A DNA stretch of 64,000 bases from Puccinia triticina (lineage: Eukaryota > Basidiomycota > Pucciniomycetes > Pucciniales > Pucciniaceae). Both the position numbers and the translations under genes were made by a program. The notes beneath the pieces were generated by a model that did no database searches, was not told the DNA's origin, and was given only the letters and a program-made list of their open reading frames with translations. Shown one piece after another: positions 51,026 through 61,441 of this stretch (the stretch's first letter is position 1; the number at the start of each line of letters is the position of its first letter). Location: contig NC_070566.1 of assembly GCF_026914185.1 (NCBI RefSeq), positions 310,001 through 374,000 of the forward strand. The letters are read 5' to 3'.

Positions 51026-53338
51026 TCAGCCCATCCACCGCGCAACCCCGCCCTCCTCCCCCACCCCCCGGGCACACTCCGGGCTGCCAAACCCCTGCGC
51101 CCGGCAGTCCGGGCAGAACCAGTTCCCCGTCGGGTCCTCCGTCAGCCCCGCACACTGGTAGTGGAACTATGTAGACAAAAACATCAGCAGCAACACCCCC
51201 AACGCAGGCCGGCGGAGCAAACCCACCCATTCGATCGGACACGCCGCATTGTCGCACCCCACCATCCGCTCCCCATACACCGAGCCCTTGCACACGCAGT
51301 ACGTCTTCGCCGAGGTCGAGCCCTCCGACGAGCTGTCGCCCCCCGCCCCCGCCGCATCCGCCGTCTCCTTGCGTTTGCGCGTCGGGCCCCCCGACCCCCG
51401 CTTCACCCCCCGCACCTGGCTCGCCTCCTCCCCCGCCGACTCGCCCCCGACCCGCTCCGTCTCCGCCCCCGCCTCCGTCTTCGACTCGCCCCGCCCACCA
51501 TCCGCCAGCTCGTGGAGAGCCGCCGCCTTCCGCTGGCGCGCCTTCCCGCCCGCCTCCGCAACCTCCTCCAGCCGCACCCCGCCCTCCTTCCCAGCACCCG
51601 CCTTCCGCCCCCCGCCCTCGCCCGGCCCAGCCCCGCCCACGACGGCCTTCTTGCCCGGGTTCCCCCGCTTCTTCGGCGCCCCGCCCGTGCTGCTCGCCAG
51701 CCCGGCCCGCTTGGTGTATGCGCGCTTCGCAGGCGCCCCGCCCCCCGGCCCCGCCGGCTTGCTACCCTCCGCTTTCCCCGCTGGTCCTGCCGTCGTCTGC
51801 CGGACCCCGCCGCTCGCCGTCGTCTTGCGGCTCGTGCTGCCCGTCGGGACCTGCGTCGTCGGTTTAGTAGGATGCGAGGAGGGCGAGGCGAACTCGGTGG
51901 TGGTGGTGGACGCGATAGCACCCTGCGGCTCCGTCGTCGGCTTCGTCGAACTGCCGGAAGGCTCTTCGGCTGCCTGGGCCTGCTTGCCTGCCCCTCCGGC
52001 CGGTTTACTGAACCCCCACAAACATATCATCAGATCATCTATCATCGCCCACAACAGGGGAACCTGCTTACCTCTTGCGTGCTCTTTTCTTGGGGCCAGA
52101 CAGACCCCCCGGTGGCGGTGTAGCGAACGGAGGCCACACCTCGACCTCCGGTTCACCTTCGCCGAGTCCAAAAGACCGTTTGAGTTTGGCGGCCAGCGCG
52201 GTGTGGAGTGGGTTGGGCGTGCTGTGGTGCTGCGGGTGTTGGGGGGCGACCATCTTCCCAGGAGGACGGGGCGGAGCACCGTGGTGGTCATCGGGCTGGA
52301 TCCCACGCTGGTGGGCGTCGAGCATCGATTGGGAGTAGATGTGCTGGTCGAGCAGTTTGCTGCCCATCTCTGCTGGGGGGTGGTCTCGTCTGAACGGCGA
52401 GGGATCGTCGTCTGGCTGGTACGGGAGTCCCGAGGGTCCGAGGCGCGGCCTCTTGGGGAGAGGCAGGTGGCCATCAAAGGGACGGGTATGATGATGTTGT
52501 TGTTGTTGATGAGGGTGGTGGTGCTGGTGCTGGTTAAGCTGACGGCGGGGCGATCCCTGGTGGAAGTTGATGAATTCGCGCGTCGGGATCGACGGCGGAC
52601 TGGGCTGCTGGAGGTTGGATGGGTTCGAGTTCTGCCAGACGCCGCCGATCGGCTTGGAGCGCAGCGAGCCCGTCAGTTTGGGGTAGCCCGTCGGGAAGCT
52701 CGACGGCGGTATCTTGCTCTCCAGCGAGGGTGGCAGGGAGGAGATCAAGAGTGAGGTGGTCGTATCGAGTTGTCGGATATGATGAGATAGCTTTTTGGTT
52801 TGTTTGTTTGTTTGTGAGCATACAGTTAGGATCTCTGGTTGTTCTTCTTGAGACATGGATGACTGACTGATTCACACGTCCCGTTGGCCACTCTGATCTT
52901 ATCCTGGGCGCCCAGCTTGTACCGCTCGATATCGGCCATCATGTTCCTGAGGAGCTTCAGGCGCTCCTCGGGGGTGATCGACTGAGGCTGCTTGAGCGAG
53001 CCGAGCAGCTGGTCTAGGCCGGCGTGGAGCTGGTTGAGGGGCGTGCTGAGCACGGCATCGAGCTCCTTGAGGTCCGAGAGCGATCTGGTGAGCGAGGGCG
53101 GGATGGCGTCGAGTGTGTCGGCAAACCCCTGGACGAGATGGACTGACTCTGCGAAGACTTCGATGGCCAGCCGCTGTGATTCCTGGCCGGTTTGCTTGGC
53201 CTGCTGCTGCTGCTGCTGTTGTTGTCTTGGCTGGTGTTCTGGTTTGGTGGTGGTTTGTCGGTGGTTGCTGTTGTTGGGCTGTTGGTTTTTGGCTGTTGTT
53301 GCTGCTGCTGCTGCTGATGAGGCTGATTTGGGTGGCAT
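51026..53338 (-). CDS. ING-family PHD-finger protein (histone H3K4me reader)
   Basis: About 700 aa in four exons. Exon 1 (53338 to about 52868) has a Gln/Ala-rich start and the N-terminal ING dimerisation helices (FAESVHLVQGFADTLDAIPP, ...ERYKLGAQDKIRVAN). Exon 2 (about 52790-52072) and exon 3 (52007-51227) encode a long disordered linker rich in Gln, His, Pro, then Lys/Arg/Ala/Gly with KKRARK. The PHD finger TYCVCKGSVYGERMVGCDN, CPIEW continues over a 60-bp intron (51167-51226) to FHYQCAGLTEDPTGNWFCP. The Cys4-His-Cys3 ligands and the aromatic/Met cage positions are present. ING proteins are subunits of histone acetyltransferase or deacetylase complexes (Yng2 and Pho23 in yeast); which one this serves cannot be told. 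The start could also be ATG 53383. The exon 1-2 splice site is the least certain. Confidence 0.88.
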
Positions 53339-53399
53339 GGTGTTGGTGTTGTGTGTGGCTGCTTGACTTTCGACCAATTTCACTAGAGTAGGAGGAACA

Positions 53400-53700
53400 C
53401 AAAAGCTGTGACAGCTCAGCTGAACACCAAAAGCTGTGACAGCTCAGCTGAACACCATATTGTGACATCTCAACTGTGCACAATACTCCAGTACCACCCT
53501 CAAGACCTGTAAACTCAAGTAAGAGTACTGACAACTCATCAACAGACCCGTACATCTTATTTGTTCCCCTCACCTGTGAAGGCAAGGTTCTCATATCCTT
53601 CATCACTTCTTTTGCTGCCGCAGTGCCAGTGAGTACAGCATCAATTTCAGCACTGGGGGTGTTCAAAGCTGACTTGCGTAAAACACCTTAGAACCATAAT
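53400..53700 (-). repeat. Short tandem repeat and possible transposon fragment upstream of the ING gene
   Basis: AAAGCTGTGACAGCTCAGCT plus GAACACC is present twice in tandem (about 53402-53454). On the minus strand an open stretch (53666-53400: MNTPSAEIDAVLTGTAAAKE, QVRGTNKMYG) runs into it. It resembles a fragment of a repeated protein, but I cannot name it. The repeat lies where the ING gene promoter should be. Confidence 0.45.
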
Positions 53701-54133
53701 ATTGACAGCCAAAAAGATAATTGGTTACAACCAAAGACCTGAACAATGAAGTAGAGAAATGGTTCTAAAATCATGCATGAAAAATGTTTACTCAAAAGTA
53801 TTGTGATTTTATGAGTCTATGTTTTGTAAATTCTAGGGTTTCAACTTAGAACAGTGCAGTGTTGTGTCTCATCAATGGGTTATGTATTGCACATTGGCTT
53901 GTGTGCTGGCTGATTCTGCAATCTCCTGTGTTTCAAATTCATAAACAAAAGTCTGACTGAGTCTGTCTGGATCTTGAGCAAAAGCAACATATAAAGCTGG
54001 CATTCTTCCTACCTTCACATTCACTCTCCAGTTTTCTGACTTTCCACCTCTTGAGAGGGAACTATTTTTTGGTGCTTCTCCACCTCACTTCACCAACCCC
54101 CAAACTAACCTTCACAGAACCACATTTGAGAAA
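53701..54133 (+). other. Upstream region of the secreted-protein gene
   Basis: AT-rich, with a TATA-like CATATAAAG near 53989 and a CT-rich stretch (54005-54110) just before ATG 54134, typical of fungal promoters. Confidence 0.45.
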
Positions 54134-56205
54134 ATGCTTTACCAATTTATGATAATTGCTGCCCTTTGCAGTATTCCAGCCTTGATATCTGCACACCCTT
54201 TGGGTGAAAATGTCCTTCCTGTCAGTACACATCCTGTTCCCAGATTGGCAGATACTCAAATGGAACACTTTGAAGGCTCATCCAGTCACCATGGTAGCAA
54301 GTCTTTTCACAATGGCAAATCTCAACCCTGCTTCCCAATGACTGATTGTTCTATGAATCCAATGGCTCCAGGTTTAGGATCAGATCATGGGGAATCAAAC
54401 ATGGTGGAGAACTCCCATTTGGATGCTGTGGAAAACTTCAAAAGGGAATCAGCCTTAGTCCCTGTTATCTGGGAACCAAAGAGTGATTTGGAAAATGAGG
54501 AACGTAAGTCAAGCTTGCCAAATTTTTATTTGAGTCAAACTGATGAGATGGTTATAATATTTCTATTTTTTCATATTTCTTTTCAGACTTGAAGATTCAT
54601 GGCGGTTCAGATGAAGTCATCAGGTGTAAGACAAACTTTCTCTTTGAACAGCTTGAAATTTAACACCATAGTAGCTAATAGTATGACCAGCTTGATTTAT
54701 GAACTTATAGCCAAGTTGATTGGACTTGAAAATGATTCATCCCGCATCCAGAAATCATTTGAAATGTTTGAGATTCATCTAACAAAGGCATATGAGACTG
54801 GATCAACTAGATTCCACCAATTTGTTCAGGATAGTGAATTAGCCATCAAATTTCATAGAAAAATAGGCATCCTCCAAAGATGGAAGTTTGGGCAACTAAG
54901 TAGAGTGAAACCAGAAGCCTTTAAGCATGTGATACTGACAGACAAAAAACTCCAAAAATTCCCTCCTCAGATTCATGTTCCACATCTTGAAATTATACAT
55001 ACATTGGTTAACAAATGTGTTGAAGATATAAAACAAATCATGACTGGTTGTAAATCAGAATTCTACAGCTACAGCAACAGCTACATTCAAGGTAGATTCT
55101 CTGAAAAAAGACACATTCTCCAATATGTTTTACAAGAAATCAACCTTTTGTTCAATAATCAATTCATAGATGACAGAATGATAAGAGAAATCTTTCAAGC
55201 AGAAAAAAGTGTGTGGTTTCTAGGATATGCAAACCTCTGGCACTTTTTGGAAGTTGTATACCCACATGCTCAAGGAATGCCAAACATCACCCACCAACCT
55301 TTCTGGAAGTCAGAGTTCAAATTTCTTACTGGTGAGATTCTAGTTTTGCTTTTGACATGAGATTCTATCAGAATTATTTGCTGGCGTATCAGAAAATGAC
55401 AATTTTTTTTTTTATGTTTGAAAATGAAAACAAAAAAACCACTATAGCCTTTGGTGAAAGGACTCAGTTGATGATGGAATTTGACTTTTTGATTGACCAC
55501 TTAATGTCCCATGTTCACAATTCAGAAGAATTCAATAAATCAAATGAATGGATTGCCTTTGATGCATCATTTTTCAGGGAACACTACACTGACACACTTC
55601 ATGATGAAAAGATGCAAGCCTCAAAATTAATATTCTTAGAATGGAATAATACCCACTTGGAGTTCATAATTGATTTCAAAAACCTTAGACACCTCCTGCT
55701 ACAATCACTCAAGACAAACAAACTATCAATTTCAAGAAGTGTTTGTCAGATCATGTCATTTATTGAAACTCATATCTTCACAGGAATAACTGAAGAGTCC
55801 TTTGAACTAGAAAATCCAATATCTTCACTCCCGCTTACATTCTTTGGGATTTCAGATCAATTGGCTTTTGATCAGGAAAGCAGAGATTTCAAAAGCTTAA
55901 TGAGCTTGATAGTTGGTAAATCCAGGCAATCGTATCTGCAATACATAGAAAATGCCACAAGGATACATCAAGAAATGAAACAAAAAACCATCCAGAAGAA
56001 TTTTGTAAAACTCATAGAATTGGTTGAAAATCAGGCAGAAAAAAATCAACTCTTCTACAAAGATCCCAATTTGAAATCAATGAGAAGTGAGCTCTGCAAA
56101 AATAATGACCAATACTTCCTCTATCTAACATCAATGGCAAGCTATATCAGTAAAAAGGAAGTTGATGGTTTATTCACATTGCTTGAAGAAAACTACTATA
56201 GATAG
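54134..56205 (+). CDS. Large secreted protein, candidate effector, about 620 aa
   Basis: The first exon encodes a signal peptide: MLYQFMIIAALCSIPALISA, then the likely cleavage before HPLGEN. A His/Ser/Asn-rich low-complexity part with three Cys follows. A GT-AG intron (54505-54626) joins LENEER to VRQTFSLNSLKFN in frame. The main body (54627-55340 and 55357-56205) is helical, rich in Phe, Lys, His and Gln, with no known domain; I do not recognise the family. The second junction is troubled: splicing GTGAGA (55340) to AG at about 55371 leads to a stop after a T12 run at 55401-55412, while the frame from 55357 is open. A one-base error or indel in that T run would explain it. Codon style is AT-rich, unlike the GC-rich neighbours 48-53 kb. 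The role in host infection is inference from secretion only. Confidence 0.6.
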
Positions 56206-56336
56206 TGATTGTTTTTTTATTTATTTTGGAGACCTCAATCTTCCAAAGACCAATTTCATTCATGTTTCAGCTCCAACTTATTCTGATACCTGAACCCTTG
56301 ATCCAACACTCACAATCTGGTATTCCATGAAGAGTC
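56206..56336 (+). other. 3' flank of the secreted-protein gene
   Basis: AT-rich sequence after the stop codon; nothing else is seen. Confidence 0.5.
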
Positions 56337-56344
56337 AATCAACC

Positions 56345-56832
56345 AACGTTGTAAACGCTGCGCTGCGCTAAAAAAAGCGGTCATTTAGCGCAGCGCAGCG
56401 GTCACATGGCTACGTCCCAGAGGCAAGTAGCGGAAGCTGTTGAAAAAACCGCTGCGCTACTCGCTACGCGCAGCGGTTGACCGCTACCCACCCAGGGCAA
56501 TTAGCAATAGCGCAGCGGAAGTGGAAATCCGCTGCGCTATCCGCTAATTTAGCGGATAGCGGAATTTGACTGCATGTTAAACCTCTTTTAACATGATTTA
56601 GACCATTTTCTTTCTTCTTTTTCAAACCGCTGCGCTACTTCTGAAGCGCAGCGGTTCAGCGCTATGTGACCGCTTTTTTTAGCGCGCTAAAATTGTCTTT
56701 TTTTTCCAGGAAAACAAAAAGCGGTTAGCGCAGCGGTCTGGCCGCTGCGCGCAGCGTTTAGCGCAGCGGCACAAAAAACCGCTGCGCTAACCGCTTCGCT
56801 GCGCTAAAAGCAGCGCAGCTGTTACAACGTTG
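56345..56832. mobile_element. hAT-like MITE with AGCGCAGCGG subterminal repeats (488 bp)
   Basis: Inverted ends AACGTTGTAA... and ...TTACAACGTTG, flanked on both sides by AATCAACC (56337-56344 and 56833-56840), an 8-bp target duplication. Inside, the words AGCGCAGCGG and CCGCTGCGCT occur many times in both orientations near the ends, like the transposase-binding subterminal repeats of hAT elements. No ORF. The last base of the left duplicate overlaps a C that could belong to the terminal repeat, so it is 7 or 8 bp. Confidence 0.8.
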
Positions 56833-57101
56833 AATCAACCCAAAAATATTACCAGATCATCAGCTCTATCAAACAGAACATAATCATAGAGCCCTTTCCT
56901 TTTATATTTTTCATCTTTCATTATTTTCCATTTTCTTTCTGTTTCAATGATTCAAAGAGAAATCCTCAAGATTTTTTTGATCAGATTTATACTAAAAAAT
57001 ATCTTGATTTTGTCTCAAAAAATTGTCATCAAAAGATTGAGATACTGCACCCCCTGTTGCAAGCTCCCACCATCATACTTCACAGCGCAACATGGCTCCA
57101 G

Positions 57102-57317
57102 CACTGCCAACATATTTGGCTGGGATGAAGTCATCCCAGTTTAACTGGGATGCACTCAACCAATTTAAAATGGTTTGATCTCATCCAATGAAATATAAAC
57201 CCAAGGGGGGTACCTTGGATTTATATTTCATCAGCTGAGATCAACCAAGTTTAAATTGGTTGAGTTCATCCCAGTTTAACTGGGATAACCTCAACCCAGC
57301 CAATTATGCTGGCAGTG
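57102..57317. mobile_element. 216-bp foldback MITE, copy 1 (target duplication CAG)
   Basis: Ends CACTGCCAACATATTTGGCT and ...TATGCTGGCAGTG, flanked by CAG on both sides. Nearly the whole element is an inverted repeat around a centre CCAAGG..GGTACCTTGG (57206-57218). A same-length copy is at 60501. The 3-bp duplication and CACTG/CAGTG ends place it near the CACTA superfamily. Confidence 0.88.
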
Positions 57318-57538
57318 CAGGAAGAATGAACCATTGAGCCTATCCTAAGCATATGGGAGGTCCTGAGATGCTATCAAAGACAAGTTATTAAATATTGGGC
57401 TCTATGGGGTTCAATTCAACCTCCCTGAAATTCTAATCTGTGCACTGGAACAGACTGGATTTATGATTCAGTCTACTTCAGCACTTATCTGACAGAAATC
57501 ACCTCATGTGATCCCAAAGAATAATCATGGTTGTCCCC

Positions 57539-57734
57539 AAACGGGTACTCAGTACCCGTTTGGCCCTACAGGTACCCACCGGCGGGTGTCCAGAGTGTGA
57601 GAATTCACGCCTATGTGAACGGCATCTTTCTCACAAAGTGAGAAAGATGGACCTATGTAACCTCCAATCTCCCAGTGTTAGACTGGGCTTGCGCGTGCAC
57701 AGCTGTAGACTGAGAATCCCTGCAATATTTTTCA
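57539..57734 (-). repeat. KpnI-site-rich dispersed repeat, fragment (inverted)
   Basis: The minus strand from 57734 reads AAAAATATTGCAGGGATTCT, then a CAGTCTACAG..., TCTAACACTGGGAGATTGG and GAGGTTACATAGGT series that matches 61066-61160 on the plus strand, followed by GGTACC-containing palindromes (57541-57560, 57570-57575). It is cut at its left end by the TIR element at 57735. Confidence 0.7.
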
Positions 57735-58362
57735 AACTTAGCTAAGTCCCTCAATTGGAGGCGTGGGAGCGCTTTCGCGAAGCAACCCTCCAAAGGAGGG
57801 ACTTACACCCTACCTCGCAAAGCAGTAGGCAGCAGATTTCTGTTTTCAGCCTTTTTTTTCTTGTCCCTCCGTAGAAACTACCCAAGGACAGCTGGGGCCA
57901 AGTCAACTGCTCCAAGAGGTAGCCAAGAAGCATGGCTCTGCTGGTTTTTTTTCTTTTATCTGTAACACTTGAACTTAATTTTTTAAAAATAATGTAAGAG
58001 CTGCTAAGTTTTGACAGGTGTCAAAAGTATGGCTTTGACCAAGGCCTGTTTGAACAATGCCCTCTCAAAACCCATGAACTACTTTTTGTTTCATTTGGGA
58101 TTCAAGAGAGTTTTTGGAGGGATCTGACCCCAGGAAGGGGGCTGGTGCAAGTGCTGATGTAGGCGGACAATTCTGTCTGCTCAGATTTTCGATGGCTTTG
58201 ACTTGAGTCAAGATATAAAGAGTTGAAGATTTTGAAAATTTTCCCCGGCCAAATGGGATTTCTGCTGCCTCCTGTTTTGTGAGGTAGGGCATAAGTCCCT
58301 TCTTAGGAGGGTTTCTTTGCAACAGCGCTCCTGCACCTCCAATTGAGGGACTTAGCTAAGTT
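57735..58362. mobile_element. 628-bp element with about 85-bp terminal inverted repeats
   Basis: The left end AACTTAGCTAAGTCCCTCAA is mirrored at the right by TTGAGGGACTTAGCTAAGTT; similarity runs inward to about 57820 and 58280. Each end contains the 12-bp palindrome ACTTAGCTAAGT. The interior has no transposase. Flanks suggest insertion into the 57539-57734 repeat: in the uninterrupted copy near 61066 ATATT.. and TTTTTGAAATC-like words are adjacent, whereas here they lie on the two sides. A target duplication is not clear. Confidence 0.75.
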
Positions 58363-59068
58363 CGGATGTTTTTGAAATCACTCTCATGTGAAACCTGCTG
58401 CAATCCCGCCTGGCTTTGACTTGTACATTGCCCGCCTGTCACTCCACACCGCTACTACACTCCAAACTTTGCCCCCACACTCCAAACCACATAAGTAGCT
58501 GCAGTCGTTATAGCCAGTCCAACTCCTGGGTTCAACCCATGGATCACAATACTATCAGCTCTAACCCAACTGACTGGTCTGCCTGCATCATCCACGGGCC
58601 ACGTGACCTCTTGCCGGGAATCCAATCAAGAAGTCAATGTGCATCTGGGTCTTCACAAATCTGTCAATGGCCGGGGACGGGAGGAGTGATGTTACAGCCA
58701 ATGGAGCCAATCTAAGTTGGCTGATGGTTTTGCAAGCCAAGGAGACCGACTTCTGCCAGCGCTCCCCGACCAAACACACTTGCCATTGACAACAACACAC
58801 CCAGTCTCACCCTTGTCAAACAAACCAAACCAACACCACCACTGCCTTTGTTGATGCTGTCCGGCGCCACTGCTGCTCAGTCTTCTGTTACTTCCTGGTG
58901 GGCATTTTTTTGCTTCCATCACAAAATCATCTGAATTCAGTCCTCAATCAAATCATATTGAATCTTGGCAAATAACCAACCAATTTTCTGCATGAGCAAG
59001 AGAAAAAGGCGATCTCAGAACTATTTCTCACACAAGACAGGTGCATTCCTTCAACTATCAAAACTGCG
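58363..59068. other. Unassigned region
   Basis: Several short frames but no domain, splice pattern or repeat end that I can support. Confidence 0.45.
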
Positions 59069-60156
59069 CTAACAAGTTCCAAAACGATTGAATGGAGGAC
59101 GGCTCTTAAGGAGCTTTCTGAGTGTGCCAGTGTATTTGGGGGCGTTGTCTGTCCAAATGTGCTTAGGATAGGGACCAATTGATGTCTTGATGTTTTTGAT
59201 CCACTCCATTATCTGTGACGCGAATTGGTCTCTGCTGGTCAGAATTGCCGTCCAGATATAGGTTGTCGCGTGATCTCTCAAGGTTAGAAGGTAGTGCTTC
59301 CCTGAGATATCATATGGGAATGGCCCTGCGACGTCAGACACTAACAAATCCAAGGGCTCATCTCGCGGGATTAGAGAGTTTGATCCCAGAGACTTTTTGT
59401 CAAGAGCCTTTGATTTTGCACATTGATTGCAGAAGAATGATTTCCAGGTTTTCTTCTCAAGTTCTTCGGGGAAATGGATCTTTAAGTATTTCCTCACAAC
59501 TTCCTCTGAGACGTGACCAAGACGCAGGTGCCAGAGATAAGGATCAAAAGATGGGGTTGAAGTGATTTTATTTATTTCAAACACTTCACTACACATAGCT
59601 ATGTACCAACAAAAGTTTCTGAAGTGGGTCATAAAAGAAACGTTTGATGGCCTAAGAAGCATAGCCGTTTGTCCCAAAAAGTTGAGGCGCCATCCAGAGT
59701 CTGTCAGACAACCAACTGAGAGAATCAAACCATTGACTCCGGGGCAATGGTAGACATTGTCAATCCCAATCGGATCCTTCAATGTATTGATCTTACCCTT
59801 GAACCTGACCACAACAGTACAATTAGCGACTGCAAGGGAGATTGTCCTTGGTATTGCTAGCTCTTCTTTTGTGATCCAAGCCGTCTCCACTCGTTCTTTT
59901 TCTGCACACATTTCTGGGATGGCCCTTGCTACCGCCGCAGAAGCCTAAGGTCATCTTGTAGGCCCTTGTGGTCCCTACCTGCCGGTAGGTTTTCACTGGG
60001 GCCGGTGTTTGGGTCTCGGCGGAGACCATTTTTACATGCTATATTCCATTCCTGCTCTAAGCATTCTGACACCCACTCTTTGTTAGACTTGATGGTCCTG
60101 ATATAGTGATAAGCAATGTCAATAAGACTTGTCATCCCAGGATTACATACAAGCAT
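59069..60156 (-). pseudogene. Ty1/copia Gag-integrase remnant
   Basis: A minus-strand frame at 59911-59069 holds a GAG-pre-integrase domain (YLWHLRLGHVSEEVVRKYL, CNQCAKSKALDKKS) and the start of integrase with DVAGPF and WTDNAPKY (two catalytic Asp), then stops. Upstream, in other frames, is a zinc-knuckle-like CGGSKGHPRNVC (about 59940). Protease is largely missing, and RT and RNase H are absent. It is a truncated, frameshifted copy of a third copia lineage. Confidence 0.75.
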
Positions 60157-60199
60157 AACGGCGGATAATCTCTAGACTAAATGAGCCCAGCATGCATCA

Positions 60200-60270
60200 G
60201 TGCACTTAGATTAGTGGTTAAAGCAACACTCATGAAGTTTAGAGTCATGGGTTCAATTCCCATAGTGCAC
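60200..60270 (+). tRNA. tRNA-like sequence with perfect acceptor and T stems
   Basis: 71 nt. GTGCACT at the 5' end pairs perfectly with AGTGCAC at the 3' end, and the T arm ATGGG-TTCAATT-CCCAT is perfect. The D arm (GATTAGTGGTTAAAGC) has one mismatch. The anticodon stem pairs at only about three of five positions and the loop lacks the invariant T33, so no anticodon can be assigned. A TTTT pol III terminator lies just downstream (60275-60278). It is either a decayed tRNA gene or the head of a tRNA-derived repeat. Confidence 0.55.
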
Positions 60271-60435
60271 ATCTATTTTGGTTTCTGACACTTGCTCTAA
60301 ATCCTTTAATAATATATTTTCTCTTTCTTTTCTTTCTTCTTCTTCTAGTTTGTCTCTTTTCTCTTTTGCGTCTCTTTGATGTTTCTCAAGATTTGCTTTA
60401 TGGTTGAATCGCTTGCTACTTCCAGCACCAGACAT
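60253..60435 (-). pseudogene. Charged coiled-coil N-terminal fragment, possibly copia Gag start
   Basis: On the minus strand a 60-codon frame starts MSGAGSSKRFNHKANLEKHQ and is Lys/Glu-rich (EEEERKERENILLKDLE). It runs into the tRNA-like sequence. The position just upstream of the copia remnant suggests it was the start of that element's Gag, cut by the tRNA-like insertion. Confidence 0.4.
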
Positions 60436-60500
60436 CCACCCAAGTTGTTTTCAATGTTAAGTACAATTGAGTACCCTGAGCCGCTAAGAGCGGGCTTTTA

Positions 60501-60716
60501 CACTGCCAGCATATTTGGCTGGGATGAAGTCATCCCAGTTTAACTAAGATACTCTCAACCAATTTAAAATGGGTTGATCTCATCCAATGAAATATAAAAC
60601 CAAGGGGGGTACCCTGGATTTATATTTCATCAGTTGAGATCAACCAAGTTTAAATTGGTTGAGTTCATCCCAGTTTAACTGGGATAGCCTCAACCCAGAC
60701 AACTATGCTGGCAGTG
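60501..60716. mobile_element. 216-bp foldback MITE, copy 2 (target duplication TTA)
   Basis: Same length and sequence type as 57102-57317 with a few substitutions. Ends CACTGCCAGC and GCTGGCAGTG, flanked by TTA on both sides (60498-60500 and 60717-60719). Confidence 0.88.
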
Positions 60717-60735
60717 TTAACCTATAAGGATGTGA

Positions 60736-60881
60736 ACCTGACAATAAGGGACATGTCGCGTCTGCATAGGCGCGGCACGGGTATTCACTCCAAACTCGGT
60801 TTGATTGCTACTCACCTGACGATAAGGGACATGTTGCATCAGCACAGGCGCAGCACGGGTATTGACTCCAAACTTGGTAAA
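60736..60881 (+). repeat. Imperfect tandem duplication (about 81-bp period)
   Basis: CCTGACAATAAGGGACATGT... with GCGGCACGGGTATTCACTCC recurs as CCTGACGATAAGGGACATGT... with GCAGCACGGGTATTGACTCC. It has no coding support. Confidence 0.7.
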
Positions 60882-61065
60882 GAGAGAGAAAAGGAGCCAG
60901 TACCCGGCTCTGCCAGGAGTAGATTAGGTACAATTAGAGCGCCGCGGTAACTAGGTCAAGGATGATGATGAACTAAGTTACGCGCGCCTACAACTCATGT
61001 ACTAACTCTGTTTGCACTCTTGGCTACCCCCTGCTACCCCTAACTCTAACAAGAGGGATTTCAAA

Positions 61066-61331
61066 AATATTGGAGGGATTCTCAGTCTACGACTGGGCTC
61101 GCGTGAACGCGCGAGCCCATTCTAACACTGGGAGATTGGAGGTTACATACATAGGTCCAACCCCCTTGGTGACCGTAACAGCGGGTACCCAGGGACCTGG
61201 AAGCGCCTGCCGCGGGTATTTTTGGCGGGTATCCAGGTACCTGGTGCTTTTTTGCCCAAAATCCCGCACCCAGACCCAAACACGGCACCCGTGCGCGGGT
61301 ACCCACCCGCGGGTCCACTTGGCAATCTCTA
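61066..61331 (+). repeat. KpnI-site-rich dispersed repeat with hAT-like right end
   Basis: The right part (61165-61331) matches the right flank of the hAT-like element at 16730-16925 (TTGGTGACCGTAA.AGCGGGT, GTATTTTTGGCGGGTAT), but its end GGGTCCACTTGGCAATCTCT mirrors that element's left end AGAGATCGCCAAGTGGACCC. The left part matches 57600-57734 inverted. So the family has variable interiors; here there is no palindromic array. The left end and target duplication were not found. Confidence 0.65.
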
Positions 61332-61376
61332 GTGGAGGACTTCCCATCAGCTAAATTGCTTAATCTAGAGGGACAG

Positions 61377-61441
61377 GCTAAACCTTACTGGCTGGTGAAA
61401 ATTGATTGATATCAAGTTTTCACCAGCAAACAAGGTTTAGC
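61377..61441 (+). repeat. 65-bp hairpin
   Basis: Outer arms GCTAAACCTT and AAGGTTTAGC, a 4-nt bulge on each side, inner arms GCTGGTGAAAA and TTTTCACCAGC, loop of 15. In all 21 base pairs are perfect. It is not in a coding region. It could be a very short foldback insertion or a structured RNA. Confidence 0.75.

Noticed and set aside
48706..52754. Long plus-strand ORFs opposite the ING and helical-repeat genes (for example 50044-50967, 50627-52123, 51249-52754)
   Set aside because: High GC content opens antisense frames; domain motifs (PHD, ING) and intron signals are on the minus strand.
60200..60270. Functional tRNA gene
   Set aside because: The anticodon stem and loop are degenerate, so no isotype can be assigned; kept as tRNA-like.
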